Shown here: piece after piece, positions 47,052-60,427 of the stretch
Position numbering within the stretch: the first letter of the stretch is position 1
How the letters are laid out: each line of letters opens with the position of its first letter
NCBI RefSeq assembly: GCF_029255285.1
Contig: NZ_JAPUVI010000093.1
Coordinates: 62,001 to 126,000 of the forward strand
Origin: Accumulibacter sp.
GTDB taxonomy: Bacteria > Pseudomonadota > Gammaproteobacteria > Burkholderiales > Rhodocyclaceae
Reading direction: 5' to 3'
DNA: 64,000 nt
Translations under genes and position numbers: made by a program
The notes under the pieces: model-generated
What the model was told of the DNA's origin: nothing
Seen by the model: the letters and a program-made list of their open reading frames with translations, nothing else
The model's database searches: none

Positions 47052-48713
47052 TCAGCCAGCCGACGCCGCCTCCAGCCTCTCGCGGCGGTATAGCCGAAGT
47101 TTTTCACTATCGCGCCGGTCACTCGGGCGACCGCCTTCCCAGATCTTTCGCCAGCCGTCGCTCACCGTCGGCCATCCATCCTTGGGCAAGCCGTGGATCA
47201 GCAGCAAATCACAGCGCGCGCCGGCGGCTGATCTCGCGGCCAGCGTGCGTATTCCCTCGAAGTAATCCAGCGAAGCGAGAAGGGAATCGGCCAAATTGGC
47301 GCTGGCAATGCAGTTGTGTTCCTTTGGTAAGGCCATGGCCAGCGACGCCGACATCGGCCGGTAGGTTTTCCCGTGGTCAATCCACGGCATCAGGAGTGTT
47401 GCAATCAACAGCCAGAAGAGCGTCAAGCCGGCCATCCAGTGCGTGATGCCGCGCATCGGCGAGCGCGGGCTGGTGACGATCAGCCAGCACCAGACGAGGC
47501 TTGCGAGCAGCGCGAGGGAGGCGCCAAGAAGGCTGAACGCACCGACAAATCCGGGTTCGAGCCGGCTGGCCTGTTGGGCCAACCTTGCTGGCCAGCCGAA
47601 GATGATCGCGCTCCAGGCGATCCAAACCAGTCCCGCACAAAGGCTGAATGTAATCATTCCGAACCAGTCGAAAGCGTTGGCCGCTCCCCTGCGCAGTGAA
47701 GTGACACCTGGAACGGCAAGCAGCACGAGTGGCGGTAAGAACAGCAGGGCCGGCGCACTGCGGGCGGGGAAAGAATAGCTGATGCCGACCAGCGTAATCA
47801 GAAAAGCGAGAATCGGCAGGGCCAGGGCCGGCGTCGACAACTGTCGACGTTTGGCCCAGAGAGTCCAACCGGCGAGGGGCAGAGCTGGCCACGCGTACCA
47901 CGTGAGCATCGTCAGAAAGCCCCACAGATTGAGTAGCGGCTGCAGATTGCCGCGCATCTGCATCAGCTCGTTACGCCAGAAGGCCGACAGGTAGTCGGGT
48001 GCGTTGGCCAGCAAGGCGAGTTGCCACGCACCGGCGAGCGCGAACGCAAGCAACAGGGAGCCAAGCAGGAGAAGCCACTGCTGGCGCCTTGGCGAACTGC
48101 GCCAGGCAACCACAATGGCCACTGGCAGCAGCGGCAGCATCGGCGCCAACCCGTTGGCGAGGAAGCCCAGTCCGAGCGCCGAACCGAAGTAGGCCGCGCC
48201 GAGCGCCGGCTTTCGACTCAGCAGTGCCAGTCCCCAGTAGGCGGCGGCATGCGCTGTTAGCGCCGCCAGCATGGGTTGCGCCTCATGGGCATGGAACAGG
48301 AAACCGATGCTGCCCGCCAGCAACAGAGGCGCCGCCGGTGCCTGCTCGCGGCCGTGCAGTTCGCGCGCGGCAAGCAGCATGAAGGCGAGAGCCAGCAGCG
48401 TGCATACGCCGCTGGCCAGGCGTGCGCCTTCGTGTGTTGGCAGAAGCCACGAGAAGGCATGGCCACCCAGTGCTGCCATCCAGTAATAAAGCGGTGCGTC
48501 GGGGTAGGGGCGGCCAGCGAGGCTGGGCGTCAACCAGTTGCCGTTTGTGACGATGTCGTGCACCAGGCCGATAGTGACCGCGTCATCGTTCTTCCATGGG
48601 TCGTGGCCGACCAGACCCGTGAAAATGTAGAGGACGAGCAGGACCGCCAAGGTCAAGCCGCTGGGCGGCAAGGGAATTCCCCTAATGCGGAGATTCTCCG
48701 GGTGGTCTGGCAT
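47052..48713 (-). CDS. GT39/ArnT-like membrane glycosyltransferase
   Basis: A 553-residue protein with about 11-12 hydrophobic helices. The first periplasmic loop has GHDPWKNDDAVTIG followed by PYPDAPLYYWMAALGGHAF, the place where GT-C enzymes hold their catalytic acidic residues. The soluble C-terminus (~450-553) is short. Such enzymes move a sugar from a polyprenyl carrier to lipid A, protein or glycan; the acceptor is unknown here. It is convergent with orn, with a 31-bp gap. Confidence 0.82.
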   Translation of the reverse strand: MPDHPENLRIRGIPLPPSGLTLAVLLVLYIFTGLVGHDPWKNDDAVTIGLVHDIVTNGNWLTPSLAGRPYPDAPLYYWMAALGGHAFSWLLPTHEGARLASGVCTLLALAFMLLAARELHGREQAPAAPLLLAGSIGFLFHAHEAQPMLAALTAHAAAYWGLALLSRKPALGAAYFGSALGLGFLANGLAPMLPLLPVAIVVAWRSSPRRQQWLLLLGSLLLAFALAGAWQLALLANAPDYLSAFWRNELMQMRGNLQPLLNLWGFLTMLTWYAWPALPLAGWTLWAKRRQLSTPALALPILAFLITLVGISYSFPARSAPALLFLPPLVLLAVPGVTSLRRGAANAFDWFGMITFSLCAGLVWIAWSAIIFGWPARLAQQASRLEPGFVGAFSLLGASLALLASLVWCWLIVTSPRSPMRGITHWMAGLTLFWLLIATLLMPWIDHGKTYRPMSASLAMALPKEHNCIASANLADSLLASLDYFEGIRTLAARSAAGARCDLLLIHGLPKDGWPTVSDGWRKIWEGGRPSDRRDSEKLRLYRRERLEAASAG

Positions 48714-48746
48714 CTGAAGGCGGCTGGTGCCGGTGCGGGTGAAACG

Positions 48747-48770
48747 AAAAAGGCAGCCGCGGGGCTGCCT
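48747..48770 (-). terminator. Rho-independent terminator after rpmE
   Basis: On the minus strand an 8-bp stem (AGGCAGCC with its complement, 4-base loop) is followed by TTTTTCG. It lies 36 bp beyond the rpmE stop and before the glycosyltransferase start. Confidence 0.8.
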
Positions 48771-48805
48771 GCCTTCGGTGTCGACTCAAGTCGACCGCGC
48801 GTAAC

Positions 48806-49021
48806 CTAGGCCGACTTGCGAATCGCCCCGTATTTCTGATTGAACTTCTCGACACGGCCAGCGGTATCGATGATCTTCTGTTTGCCGGTGTAAAAAGGAT
48901 GACACGCCGCACACACTTCGACATGTAAGGCCTTCTTCATCGTCGAGCGAGTGGTGAAGGTGTTGCCGCAGGAGCAGGTCACCGTGATTTCGTTATAGGC
49001 AGGGTGGACGTTGGCTTTCAT
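48806..49021 (-). CDS. rpmE: 50S ribosomal protein L31
   Basis: 71 residues from the ATG at 49021; the frame extends three codons further. This is the zinc-binding (C+) form: CSCGN near residue 16 and [12 protein letters not shown] further on supply the cysteines. The end, [10 protein letters not shown], is typical. A promoter-like pair lies 90-115 bp upstream and a terminator follows, so the gene is probably monocistronic. Confidence 0.96.
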   Translation of the reverse strand: MKANVHPAYNEITVTCSCGNTFTTRSTMKKALHVEVCAACHPFYTGKQKIIDTAGRVEKFNQKYGAIRKSA

Positions 49022-49108
49022 CTGGTACATTTCCTGTATGTGTTAGATCCGTCAGTCCAAACGGTAAGGAGGGACGAGCGGAGCATGATTCCTTTGGCTA
49101 AACGGCGA

Positions 49109-49136
49109 TTATCGACGATTTTTTTTGCCTCTGCAA
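49109..49136 (-). promoter_or_regulatory. Probable promoter of rpmE
   Basis: On the minus strand TTGCAG and GATAAT are separated by exactly 17 bases containing an A8 run, about 90 bp upstream of the rpmE start. It lies between rho's stop and rpmE. Confidence 0.5.
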
Positions 49137-49206
49137 TCGCCGGCGTGGCAGACCGGCACCGGGGGGATGGCCTATGGACGACTGGCAATAAGGGGTGTCG
49201 CTGGGT

Positions 49207-50463
49207 TCAGCGGCGCATGGAGTCGAAGAATTCGCCGTTGTTCTTGGTCGCCTTGATCTTGTCGAGCAGAAACTCCATTGCTTCGAGATCGTCCATGTTG
49301 TAGAGCAGTTTGCGCAGAACCCACATTTTCTGCAGCACGTCGGGTTTGAGCAGGAGCTCCTCGCGGCGCGTGCCCGAACGGTTGACATTGATCGCAGGGT
49401 AAACGCGTTTCTCGGCCATGCGGCGGTCGAGATGGATCTCCATGTTGCCCGTCCCCTTGAACTCCTCGTAAATGACGTCGTCCATGCGGCTGCCGGTATC
49501 GATCAGCGCAGTGGCGATGATCGTCAGCGATCCTCCTTCCTCAATATTCCTTGCCGCGCCAAAGAAGCGCTTTGGCTTCTGCAGCGCGTTGGCATCGACG
49601 CCGCCGGTAAGAACCTTACCCGAAGCCGGCTGCACCGTATTGTAGGCACGCGCCAAACGGGTGATGGAGTCGAGCAGGATGACCACGTCGCGTTTGTGTT
49701 CGATCAGGCGTTTGGCTTTTTCGATCACCATCTCGGCGACTTGTACGTGGCGCGTGGCAGGCTCGTCAAAGGTCGAGGCGACCACTTCGCCGCGGACCGA
49801 ACGGGTCATTTCGGTGACCTCTTCGGGGCGTTCGTCGATCAACAGAACGATCAAGGTCACGTCCGGGTGGTTGGTCGTGATCGCATGCGCGATGTGTTGC
49901 ATCATTACGGTCTTACCACTCTTCGGACTGGCGACGAGTAGGCCGCGCTGACCCTTGCCGATCGGTGCGATGATGTCGACGATGCGGCTGGTAATGTTCT
50001 CTTCGCCTCGGATGTCGCGCTCGAGTCGAATGTGCTCAGCGGGATGAAGCGGTGTCAGGTTCTCGAACAGTATCTTGTTCTTCGACGCCTCGGGCACTTC
50101 GCCGTTGATCTTGTCGACCTTGACCAGTGCGAAGTAGCGCTCGCCGTCTTTCGGCGTCCGTATTTCGCCCTCGATGGTGTCGCCGGTATGCAGGTTGAAA
50201 CGCCTGATTTGGCTTGGGCTGACATAGATGTCATCCGTACTGGCCAGATACGAGGTGTCCGGTGAACGCAGGAAACCGAAACCGTCGGACAGGGTTTCCA
50301 ATGTGCCATCGCCGAAGATGGTCTCGCCTTTTTTGGCCTGATTCTTAAGGAGCGCGAAGATCAATTCGTGCTTGCGCAATCGGTTCGCGCCTTCGACATT
50401 GTTGGTGATGGCCATGTCGAGAAGCTGGCTTACATGAAGTGCCTTGAGTTCGGATAAGTGCAT
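49207..50463 (-). CDS. rho: Transcription termination factor Rho
   Basis: A 418-residue hexameric RNA helicase. It has the N-terminal helical domain ([20 protein letters not shown]), the cold-shock-like RNA-binding domain ([20 protein letters not shown]), the P-loop [12 protein letters not shown] near residue 176, the Q-loop region and the R-loop. Length is that of E. coli Rho. It lies downstream of trxA on the same strand, with a 200-bp leader, as in many proteobacteria. Confidence 0.98.
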   Translation of the reverse strand: MHLSELKALHVSQLLDMAITNNVEGANRLRKHELIFALLKNQAKKGETIFGDGTLETLSDGFGFLRSPDTSYLASTDDIYVSPSQIRRFNLHTGDTIEGEIRTPKDGERYFALVKVDKINGEVPEASKNKILFENLTPLHPAEHIRLERDIRGEENITSRIVDIIAPIGKGQRGLLVASPKSGKTVMMQHIAHAITTNHPDVTLIVLLIDERPEEVTEMTRSVRGEVVASTFDEPATRHVQVAEMVIEKAKRLIEHKRDVVILLDSITRLARAYNTVQPASGKVLTGGVDANALQKPKRFFGAARNIEEGGSLTIIATALIDTGSRMDDVIYEEFKGTGNMEIHLDRRMAEKRVYPAINVNRSGTRREELLLKPDVLQKMWVLRKLLYNMDDLEAMEFLLDKIKATKNNGEFFDSMRR

Positions 50464-50663
50464 GTGCTGATGACGAAGAAGGGAATGAGCAGGCGAGCGG
50501 CATCTCGCCGCAACCAGGACGCGTGCTGGGAAACGCCGGGAACCGGGCGGGGGCTACTACTACTGGAAGGAAGGGAACGCCTGAAGGTTCTATGCGGGCT
50601 CTAGGTTATTAGCTAGGGGCCAGTTGCCGCACCCGTCGAACCTGCAGGCGGAGGGTAGCCGCT
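50464..50663 (-). promoter_or_regulatory. C-rich leader upstream of rho
   Basis: The 200-bp gap between trxA and rho is, on the rho strand, unusually rich in C and pyrimidine runs (TTCCCTTCCTTCC, later AGCCCCCGCCCGG) with little G in places. Rho autoregulates in E. coli through a leader of this kind, so a similar rut-type control is plausible here. I saw no clear leader peptide. Confidence 0.4.
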
Positions 50664-50990
50664 TTACAGGTTGCTGTCAATGAAGGTGATCAGTTGCGAC
50701 TTGGATAAAGCCCCCACCTTGGTTGCTTCTACGTTGCCGTTCTTGAACAGCATCAAGGTTGGAATGCCGCGGATCCCGTAGCTGGCCGGAGTTTTTTGGT
50801 TGTCATCGATGTTGAGTTTGGCCACCCGGAGCCGGCCGGCGTAGTCGTCTGCAATGTCGTCCAGGAGGGGTGCGATCATTTTGCAGGGGCCGCACCATTC
50901 AGCCCAGTAGTCGACGAGTACCGGCAGGTCGGATTGCAGTACCGTGGTGCTGAAGTTGTCGTCCGTAACGTGTTGGATGTGTTCGCTCAT
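50664..50990 (-). CDS. trxA: Thioredoxin
   Basis: A 108-residue thioredoxin with the active site [13 protein letters not shown] near residue 32, the conserved cis-proline in [11 protein letters not shown] and the usual C-terminal helix. It reduces protein disulfides and is recycled by TrxB (5767-6732). It is upstream of rho and divergent from the ferredoxin gene. Confidence 0.97.
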   Translation of the reverse strand: MSEHIQHVTDDNFSTTVLQSDLPVLVDYWAEWCGPCKMIAPLLDDIADDYAGRLRVAKLNIDDNQKTPASYGIRGIPTLMLFKNGNVEATKVGALSKSQLITFIDSNL

Positions 50991-51171
50991 TATAAGAAGC
51001 CTCTTGCGGGAACGGGGTGGGGTGCGGGTGGAACGGCAATGTCAGCCTCTGGCCTGTGCAGCCAGCCCCGCCATGCTAGCGAAAAAATCCTGCCAAGGGA
51101 AGCCGCCGCTCTGTCTCGTCGGCGCCAAATGCGCTATAGTCGTCAACGTTACATTTTTCCGAATAGAGACA

Positions 51172-51495
51172 ATGGCCTACGTCGTTACTGAGAACTGCAT
51201 CAAATGTAAATTCACGGACTGCGTCGATGTCTGTCCGGTAGACTGTTTTCACGAGGGACCGAATTTTCTGGTGATCGACCCCGACGAGTGCATCGACTGC
51301 ACGCTGTGTGTTCCGGAATGCCCGGCCGAGGCCATCTTTGCCGAGGATGATGTGCCGGACACTCAACGGGCCTTCATTGCGCTGAACGCGGAGTTGGCCA
51401 AGAGCTGGCCGACGATAGTCGAACGTAAGGAACCGCTGGAGGACGCCGATGAGTGGAACAATAAACCGGGCAAGTTGCAGTACCTGGAGCGTTGA
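51172..51495 (+). CDS. fdxA: Seven-iron ferredoxin
   Basis: 107 residues from the ATG at 51172. The N-terminus has two cluster motifs: [18 protein letters not shown] (a [3Fe-4S]-type pattern with CxxxxxC) and [15 protein letters not shown] (a [4Fe-4S] set). A C-terminal extension of ~45 residues is typical of FdxA. It carries electrons to unknown partners. The long upstream frame is not coding. It is divergent from trxA. Confidence 0.95.
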   Translation: MAYVVTENCIKCKFTDCVDVCPVDCFHEGPNFLVIDPDECIDCTLCVPECPAEAIFAEDDVPDTQRAFIALNAELAKSWPTIVERKEPLEDADEWNNKPGKLQYLER

Positions 51496-51659
51496 GGGGC
51501 CTGGCAGGAGACTGCTCGCTCAAGATGTTTCTCCAGCAAAATTGAAACCTGCAGCAGACGAACTGCTGTAGTGGGTTCGCCGGCCTGCGGTCGCCAGATC
51601 TCAGCCCGGCGAAGGGCGCAGCGATTCATAGACAGACAAGTGGTTGAGGAGGAGAACGG

Positions 51660-53336
51660 GTGGAAAAGATTTGGCTAAAGAGCTATCAGAAAGGCGTGCC
51701 CGCCGAGATTGACTTGCAGGAATTTCAGTCTCTTGGCGAGCTTTTCGAGAAGAGCGTCGCGCAGTATCGCGATCGGGTTGCCTACATCAACATGGGCGCC
51801 GAGGTGAGTTATGGAGAACTCGACAAATTGTCGAGGGATTTCGCTGCCTACTTGCAGTCGGTGCTCAAATTGCCTCGGGGTGCGCGCGTGGCGATCATGA
51901 TGCCGAACGTGCTGCAGTACCCGATCTGTATTTTTGGCGCTTTGCGTGCCGGCTATGTCGTGGTGAACTGCAACCCGTTGTATACGCCGCGCGAGTTGGA
52001 GCACCAGTTGAAGGATTCGGGTGCCGAAGCCATCGTCATTCTCGAGAATTTTGCCGTGACGCTCGAACAGGTGCTGGCAAAGACGCCCGTCAAACATGTC
52101 GTTCTGGCTCGTCTGGGGGACATGCTCGGTTTCCCGAAAGGGGCGGTGGTCAATTTCGTCGTCAAGTATGTGAAGAAAATGGTTCCCGCGTGGAGCCTGC
52201 CGCGCGCTGTCAATTTCCGGACCGCACTTGCCAGGGGCGCATCGGCGGAGCTCAAGTCGGTGAGCGTCACTCAGGAAGATCTGGCTTTCCTGCAGTATAC
52301 GGGTGGAACGACCGGCGTTTCGAAAGGGGCAATGTTGCTTCATCGCAACATTCTGGCCAACTTGGCCCAGGCACATGCTTGGATCCAGCCGGAATTGGGC
52401 GGTGAGCAGCACATGGTCGTCACAGCGCTGCCGCTTTACCACATCTTTGCGTTGACAGCGAACTGCTTCACGTTCTTCAAGATCGGCGCCAGCAATTTGT
52501 TGATTACCAATCCGCGCGACATTCCGGGCTTCGTCGCGGAGGTCGCAAAATATCCGTTTACCGTGCTCATTGGCGTCAACACCCTGTTCAACGCGCTACT
52601 CAACAATGATGCCTTCTGTGCGCTTGACTTCAGCAAACTTAAGGTTACGCTTGGCGGTGGAATGGCTGTGCAGAGAGCGGTGGCAGAGAAATGGAAGCAG
52701 GTCACCAGAAAGCCACTGATCGAAGCCTACGGACTGACCGAGACATCACCGGCGGCGACGATCAATCCGCTCGACATCCCGGAGTATACGGGCGCGATAG
52801 GCGTGCCGATTTCGTCTACCGAAGTGGCCATCCGCAACGACGCTGGCGCGGATGTTCCGATCGGCGAGCGGGGGGAACTCTGTATCCGCGGCCCGCAGGT
52901 GATGAAGGGTTACTACAACCGCCCGGAAGAGACCGCCAAGGTCATCACAGCGGACGGCTTTCTGATGACAGGCGATATCGCCGTAATGGACGAACGTGGT
53001 TTCGTGCGCATCGTGGACCGGAAGAAGGACATGATCCTCGTCTCCGGCTTCAACGTGTATCCGAACGAAGTTGAAGATGTCGTGGCTCAGCATCCGGGGG
53101 TACTCGAAGTCGCTGCCGTTGGTGTGCCGCACGAGAAGTCCGGGGAGGCGGTCAAGATCTTCGTCGTCAAGAAGGATCCGGCGCTTACGGCCGAGGCGCT
53201 GATCGCTCATTGCCGGGAAAACCTGACTGGCTACAAGGTGCCGGGGCAGGTCGAGTTCCGCGCCGACCTGCCGAAGACCAACGTCGGGAAGATCCTGCGC
53301 CGCGAATTGCGCGACGAGGCACAGAAGAAGGCCTGA
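51660..53336 (+). CDS. fadD: Long-chain-fatty-acid-CoA ligase
   Basis: 558 residues from a GTG at 51660 with a strong GAGGAGGAG site. It activates fatty acids to acyl-CoA with ATP. The AMP-binding P-loop is [30 protein letters not shown] and [20 protein letters not shown] are further signature motifs, and the linker region reads [17 protein letters not shown]. It could supply acyl-CoA to the storage-lipid genes as well as to beta-oxidation. Confidence 0.95.
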   Translation: MEKIWLKSYQKGVPAEIDLQEFQSLGELFEKSVAQYRDRVAYINMGAEVSYGELDKLSRDFAAYLQSVLKLPRGARVAIMMPNVLQYPICIFGALRAGYVVVNCNPLYTPRELEHQLKDSGAEAIVILENFAVTLEQVLAKTPVKHVVLARLGDMLGFPKGAVVNFVVKYVKKMVPAWSLPRAVNFRTALARGASAELKSVSVTQEDLAFLQYTGGTTGVSKGAMLLHRNILANLAQAHAWIQPELGGEQHMVVTALPLYHIFALTANCFTFFKIGASNLLITNPRDIPGFVAEVAKYPFTVLIGVNTLFNALLNNDAFCALDFSKLKVTLGGGMAVQRAVAEKWKQVTRKPLIEAYGLTETSPAATINPLDIPEYTGAIGVPISSTEVAIRNDAGADVPIGERGELCIRGPQVMKGYYNRPEETAKVITADGFLMTGDIAVMDERGFVRIVDRKKDMILVSGFNVYPNEVEDVVAQHPGVLEVAAVGVPHEKSGEAVKIFVVKKDPALTAEALIAHCRENLTGYKVPGQVEFRADLPKTNVGKILRRELRDEAQKKA

Positions 53337-53379
53337 TTGGCGGGTGGCTAGGTGGCGTACGCTTCCGCTCGATGGTCGT

Positions 53380-53401
53380 GCTGGCCACACCACTGGCCAG
53401 C
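53380..53401. terminator. Hairpin between convergent fadD and ankyrin genes
   Basis: A perfect 8-bp stem, GCTGGCCA / TGGCCAGC, with a 6-base loop lies between the two stops. It has no T run, so it may be a weak bidirectional terminator only. Confidence 0.35.
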
Positions 53402-53417
53402 CGACCGCAGGTGGCGG

Positions 53418-54047
53418 TCAATCCTTGACAGCGTGCTGCTGGAGGACTTCGGTTGTAACCGGGTGCTTGTTCCGCGAGGCGTAGAACAGGGGTGTTTTCT
53501 CGTCCTTGTCCTTGCTGTGCGGATTGGCGCCGCGTTCGATAAGCAGACGCGCAATTTTTGGCTGGCCGGTTGCGGCGGCAAGATGCAGTGGTGTTTGCCC
53601 TGCGTCACTCGTCGCGTTGACCTTGGCCTTCTTGTCGAGGAGCAGTTCAATCTCCTGTCTCGTGCCGGCGAGTACTGCGGCGTGTAGCGCCGTCATACCG
53701 ACGCGGTCCCGGGCTTCGATTTCCGCTCCGCTGTTGAGCAGGAGTTCCGAAACCTTGGTACGGCCGTAGAAAGCCGCCATATGCAGCGGTGTTCTTCCCA
53801 GGGCGTCGGTGGCGTTGACTTCAGCCCCAGCCGCGAGCAATGCCTTGACTTCGGGCAAGTCGCCCCGGCTTGCCGCTCTGGCCAGCGGCGACGCTGGCGT
53901 GGGAACGTCGACGACGTTAGCCGCGGCCGGAGGTGTAGTGGCCGGTGCGCCCGGGTGCTTGTTCTCCGCTTGCTTGCCGCATGCGGCAAGTGCCAGCAAG
54001 AGCGCGGCCAGGCCGAGCAGAGCGGCGTGGGGGAGGGCTGATTTCAT
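53418..54047 (-). CDS. Ankyrin-repeat lipoprotein
   Basis: A 209-residue protein with a lipoprotein signal (LLGLAALLLALAACGKQ; the lipobox Cys is near residue 23). About four ankyrin repeats follow: GDLPEVKALLAAGAEVNATD, GRTPLHMAAFYGRTKVSELL, VGMTALHAAVLAGTRQEIEL and GQTPLHLAAATGQPKIARLL. It should be membrane anchored and face the periplasm. Ankyrins mediate protein contacts; the partner is unknown. Convergent with fadD. Confidence 0.92.
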   Translation of the reverse strand: MKSALPHAALLGLAALLLALAACGKQAENKHPGAPATTPPAAANVVDVPTPASPLARAASRGDLPEVKALLAAGAEVNATDALGRTPLHMAAFYGRTKVSELLLNSGAEIEARDRVGMTALHAAVLAGTRQEIELLLDKKAKVNATSDAGQTPLHLAAATGQPKIARLLIERGANPHSKDKDEKTPLFYASRNKHPVTTEVLQQHAVKD

Positions 54048-54255
54048 TGGCGAAACTCTCCTGCCAGGACGAGATGGCAGTTTACATGATTCCTGGTGTT
54101 TCGAATGTCAGTTCGCCTGCTTCCTGGCGGTACTGAAAAGGGGCTACTATCGCCAGCGAAACTGCGCCGCTTGCTGATGGACTGGCGCCAGCCTGTCTGG
54201 CTCAGAACTGCCGGCCTTTGTTCTGTGTAATACCGATGGACTGGAGGGCAGAGTC

Positions 54256-54798
54256 ATGTTGATCCGTATCGACTGTTCCACACTGTTGCTGATCGACCTG
54301 CAGGAGCGTCTACATCCGGCGATTCACGCCGCCGAGCAAGTTCTCGAGGCCAGCGTGTGGCTGACACGAGTGGCGCAACGACTGGGAGTTCCGGTGATCT
54401 GCACCGAGCAGTATCCGCGCGGTCTGGGGCCGACCTTACCCGCATTGCGGAGTTTGTTGCCGGCTGATGGCATCGTCGAGAAGCTTCATTTCTCGGCAGT
54501 TCCGGAAGGTGGCTTGTGGAATGTGCCGGGTGGCGAACGCGCGCAATTCGTCGTTGTCGGGACCGAAGCACATGTCTGCGTTCAGCAGACCGTGCTCGAC
54601 CTGCTGGCCGCCGGTCGCCGGGTTTTCGTCGTCGAGGAAGCCGTCGGTTCACGGCAGCCGACTGACAAGGCGCTGGCCATAGAGCGTATGCGCCGTCACG
54701 GAGCCGACGTCGTGTCGCGCGAGATGGTCGCTTTCGAATGGTTGCGGCGCGCAGGTAGCGAGCTTTTTCGAGAGATCAGTCGCGAGTTTCTTCGCTGA
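54256..54798 (+). CDS. Isochorismatase-like cysteine hydrolase
   Basis: A 180-residue alpha/beta hydrolase of the YcaC/nicotinamidase superfamily. The triad Asp is in TLLLIDLQERL, the Lys in IVEKLHFSA and the Cys in VVGTEAHVCVQQTVLDLL. Full length for the YcaC group. The substrate is unknown. It precedes pyrG in the same direction, about 105 bp away. Confidence 0.9.
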   Translation: MLIRIDCSTLLLIDLQERLHPAIHAAEQVLEASVWLTRVAQRLGVPVICTEQYPRGLGPTLPALRSLLPADGIVEKLHFSAVPEGGLWNVPGGERAQFVVVGTEAHVCVQQTVLDLLAAGRRVFVVEEAVGSRQPTDKALAIERMRRHGADVVSREMVAFEWLRRAGSELFREISREFLR

Positions 54799-54848
54799 GG
54801 TCCGCCGCCGCCGGCATCGCCGGCGACCACCGTCCGGGCGGCAGCCGT

Positions 54849-57380
<2,532 letters not shown>

Positions 57381-57429
57381 TGGCGCGCCGCGGCTGGGTG
57401 TCGAGCGATTACCAATCCGGTTCTTTTGA

Positions 57430-58728
<1,299 letters not shown>

Positions 58729-58750
58729 CTGATTCGGCCGGTTCCGTCCC

Positions 58751-59122
58751 GTGCGCTGGCTGGCTGTCACACTGCTCGTGTTGATCGCCCTGCTGCAGCA
58801 TCCGCTGTGGTTGGGCAAGGGCGGCTGGCTGCGGGTATGGGACGTCGATCGGCAATTGCGCCAGCAACAGGAGGCGAACAAGCAACTCGAGAAGCGCAAT
58901 GCCGGATTGGACGCCGAGGTGCGTGATTTGAAGCAGGGTTACGACGCGATCGAGGAGCGCGCCCGCTTCGAACTCGGGATGGTCAGGCAGGACGAAGTAT
59001 TCGTCCAGATTCCGGATCAGCCTGCGGCCGACAGGACGCTTGCCCCAAAGGCATCGGCAGCGGGCACGCTTGCGTCTAAGCCAACGGCGGGGAAGGAGGC
59101 CGTCAAACAGGCCGGACGATAG
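58751..59122 (+). CDS. ftsB: Cell division protein FtsB
   Basis: 123 residues from a GTG at 58751, 22 bp after eno. It is a single-pass membrane protein ([20 protein letters not shown]) with a periplasmic coiled coil ([20 protein letters not shown]) and the C-terminal [20 protein letters not shown] typical of FtsB. It joins FtsL and FtsQ in the divisome. The C-terminal ~30 residues are a low-complexity Ala/Lys tail not usual in shorter FtsB. Confidence 0.93.
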   Translation: MRWLAVTLLVLIALLQHPLWLGKGGWLRVWDVDRQLRQQQEANKQLEKRNAGLDAEVRDLKQGYDAIEERARFELGMVRQDEVFVQIPDQPAADRTLAPKASAAGTLASKPTAGKEAVKQAGR

Positions 59123-59304
59123 CGCGTTTCCTGTCGGCCGCGCTCCGTTCCATCCCGGTGGGCGCGTTGCTGTGGTCCGTTCCGGGCACGGGCAGTCGCG
59201 CCGGTCCGGCTGACCGGTAGTTGTAGTCAGGTTCCGGAAGCTTGGTTAGAATCGGGGCACCCGCTCGCTAGCGTGCGATCGGGATGGGTCTTTGAGGGGG
59301 CACC

Positions 59305-59775
59305 ATGCTGAAAGCAGGACAGCCAGCGCCGATGTTCGTCCTCCCCGATGCGGATATGGAACTCATCGATATTGCCCAGTTTCAGGGCAGGAACAATCTC
59401 ATTCTCTTTTTTTATCCCAGAGATGACGCACCGTGCTGTACCTTGCAGGCGACCGATTTCTCCGACCATGAGGACGAGTTCGCGCGACTGGATTGCCGGG
59501 TCATCGGCATCAGTCGGGACGACTGTATCCGGCATGCGGAATTCCGAGACAAGCACGGGATATCCGTGTCCCTCCTGTCGGATGCCGATGGCTTGGCGTG
59601 CGAGCAGTACGGTGTATGGCAGGCGAAAGAAGTTGGCGGTGTCGAGAAGTACGGCATCGTGCGCTCGACTTTCGTCATCGACAAACAAGGTGTTCTCCGC
59701 CTCGCGCTGTACGGAGTGAACGCCAAAGGCCATGCGCTTCAGATGTTGCGTGCGGTGAAGGAACTGAATTCATGA
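59305..59775 (+). CDS. Peroxiredoxin (Bcp/PrxQ-like) with an atypical active site
   Basis: A 156-residue thioredoxin-fold protein of the Bcp/PrxQ type (LILFFYPRDDAPCCTLQATD, VIGISRDD, then the conserved Arg in GIVRSTFVID). The peroxidatic Cys aligns with Cys45. The usual PxxxTxxC motif here reads PRDDAPCC, so the normally invariant Thr/Ser is Ala42 and the following Gly is Cys44. Activity may be altered. The stop overlaps the slyD start, so the two are translationally coupled. Confidence 0.88.
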   Translation: MLKAGQPAPMFVLPDADMELIDIAQFQGRNNLILFFYPRDDAPCCTLQATDFSDHEDEFARLDCRVIGISRDDCIRHAEFRDKHGISVSLLSDADGLACEQYGVWQAKEVGGVEKYGIVRSTFVIDKQGVLRLALYGVNAKGHALQMLRAVKELNS

Positions 59776-60272
59776 ACATGCAAGTTGCCAAGAATACTGT
59801 CGTTACGCTCGACTACAGCGTTACCGATCCCGATGGCGAACTGGTCGACGCCGGTCAGGAGCCGCTCGTTTATCTGCACGGAGGCTACGACGATATTTTT
59901 CCGATGATCGAGGAAGCCGTGCACGGAAAGTCGATCGGCCAATCGGTAATCGTCAAGATGCAGCCTGACGATGCTTTCGGCGAGTACGATGCCACCTTGG
60001 TCCAGGTCGAGCCGCGCAGCCAGTTTCCCGACGAACTGCAACTCGGCATGCAGTTCGAAGGGGTGGCGGAAGGGGCCGACGACGAGGACGAGGACGTGCT
60101 GATCTATCGCGTAACCGAGATCGCTGACGACCAGGTGGTGCTCGACGGCAATCACCCACTGGCCGGTATGGCATTGGTATTCACCTGTACGGTTACCGGA
60201 ATCCGTCCCGCCACGGCAGACGAGATCAGACACGGGCACATGCACGACGACGAGTGTGACGACGACGATTGA
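59772..60272 (+). CDS. slyD: FKBP-type peptidyl-prolyl isomerase SlyD
   Basis: 166 residues from the ATG at 59772, which overlaps the peroxiredoxin stop by four bases. SlyD is a prolyl isomerase, chaperone and metal (nickel) carrier. The FKBP core has VTLDYSVTDPDGELVD and DDAFGEYDATLVQVEPRSQF, an inserted-flap region, and a short metal-binding tail (HGHMHDDECDDDD) that is much shorter than the His-rich tail of E. coli SlyD. It is 155 bp upstream of the FeoB-like gene. Confidence 0.93.
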   Translation: MNMQVAKNTVVTLDYSVTDPDGELVDAGQEPLVYLHGGYDDIFPMIEEAVHGKSIGQSVIVKMQPDDAFGEYDATLVQVEPRSQFPDELQLGMQFEGVAEGADDEDEDVLIYRVTEIADDQVVLDGNHPLAGMALVFTCTVTGIRPATADEIRHGHMHDDECDDDD

Positions 60273-60427
60273 TGACTGTTCGGCAAATCGTCGGCCGCTA
60301 ACGACGGCCTGTCGGCCGTAGTGTCCACTCATCGTTGCGCCTGGCGCTCATCGTCTGATCGATGGCGGGCTGAGGGTCGGATTGGTCGAGCCCGCCGTAC
60401 GGGCTGCGCGCATCAAGCGGACTTCAC

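Noticed and set aside
60303-60318. ACGGCC/GGCCGT hairpin after slyD as a terminator
   Set aside because: Only a 6-bp stem and no T run; transcription probably continues towards the FeoB-like gene.
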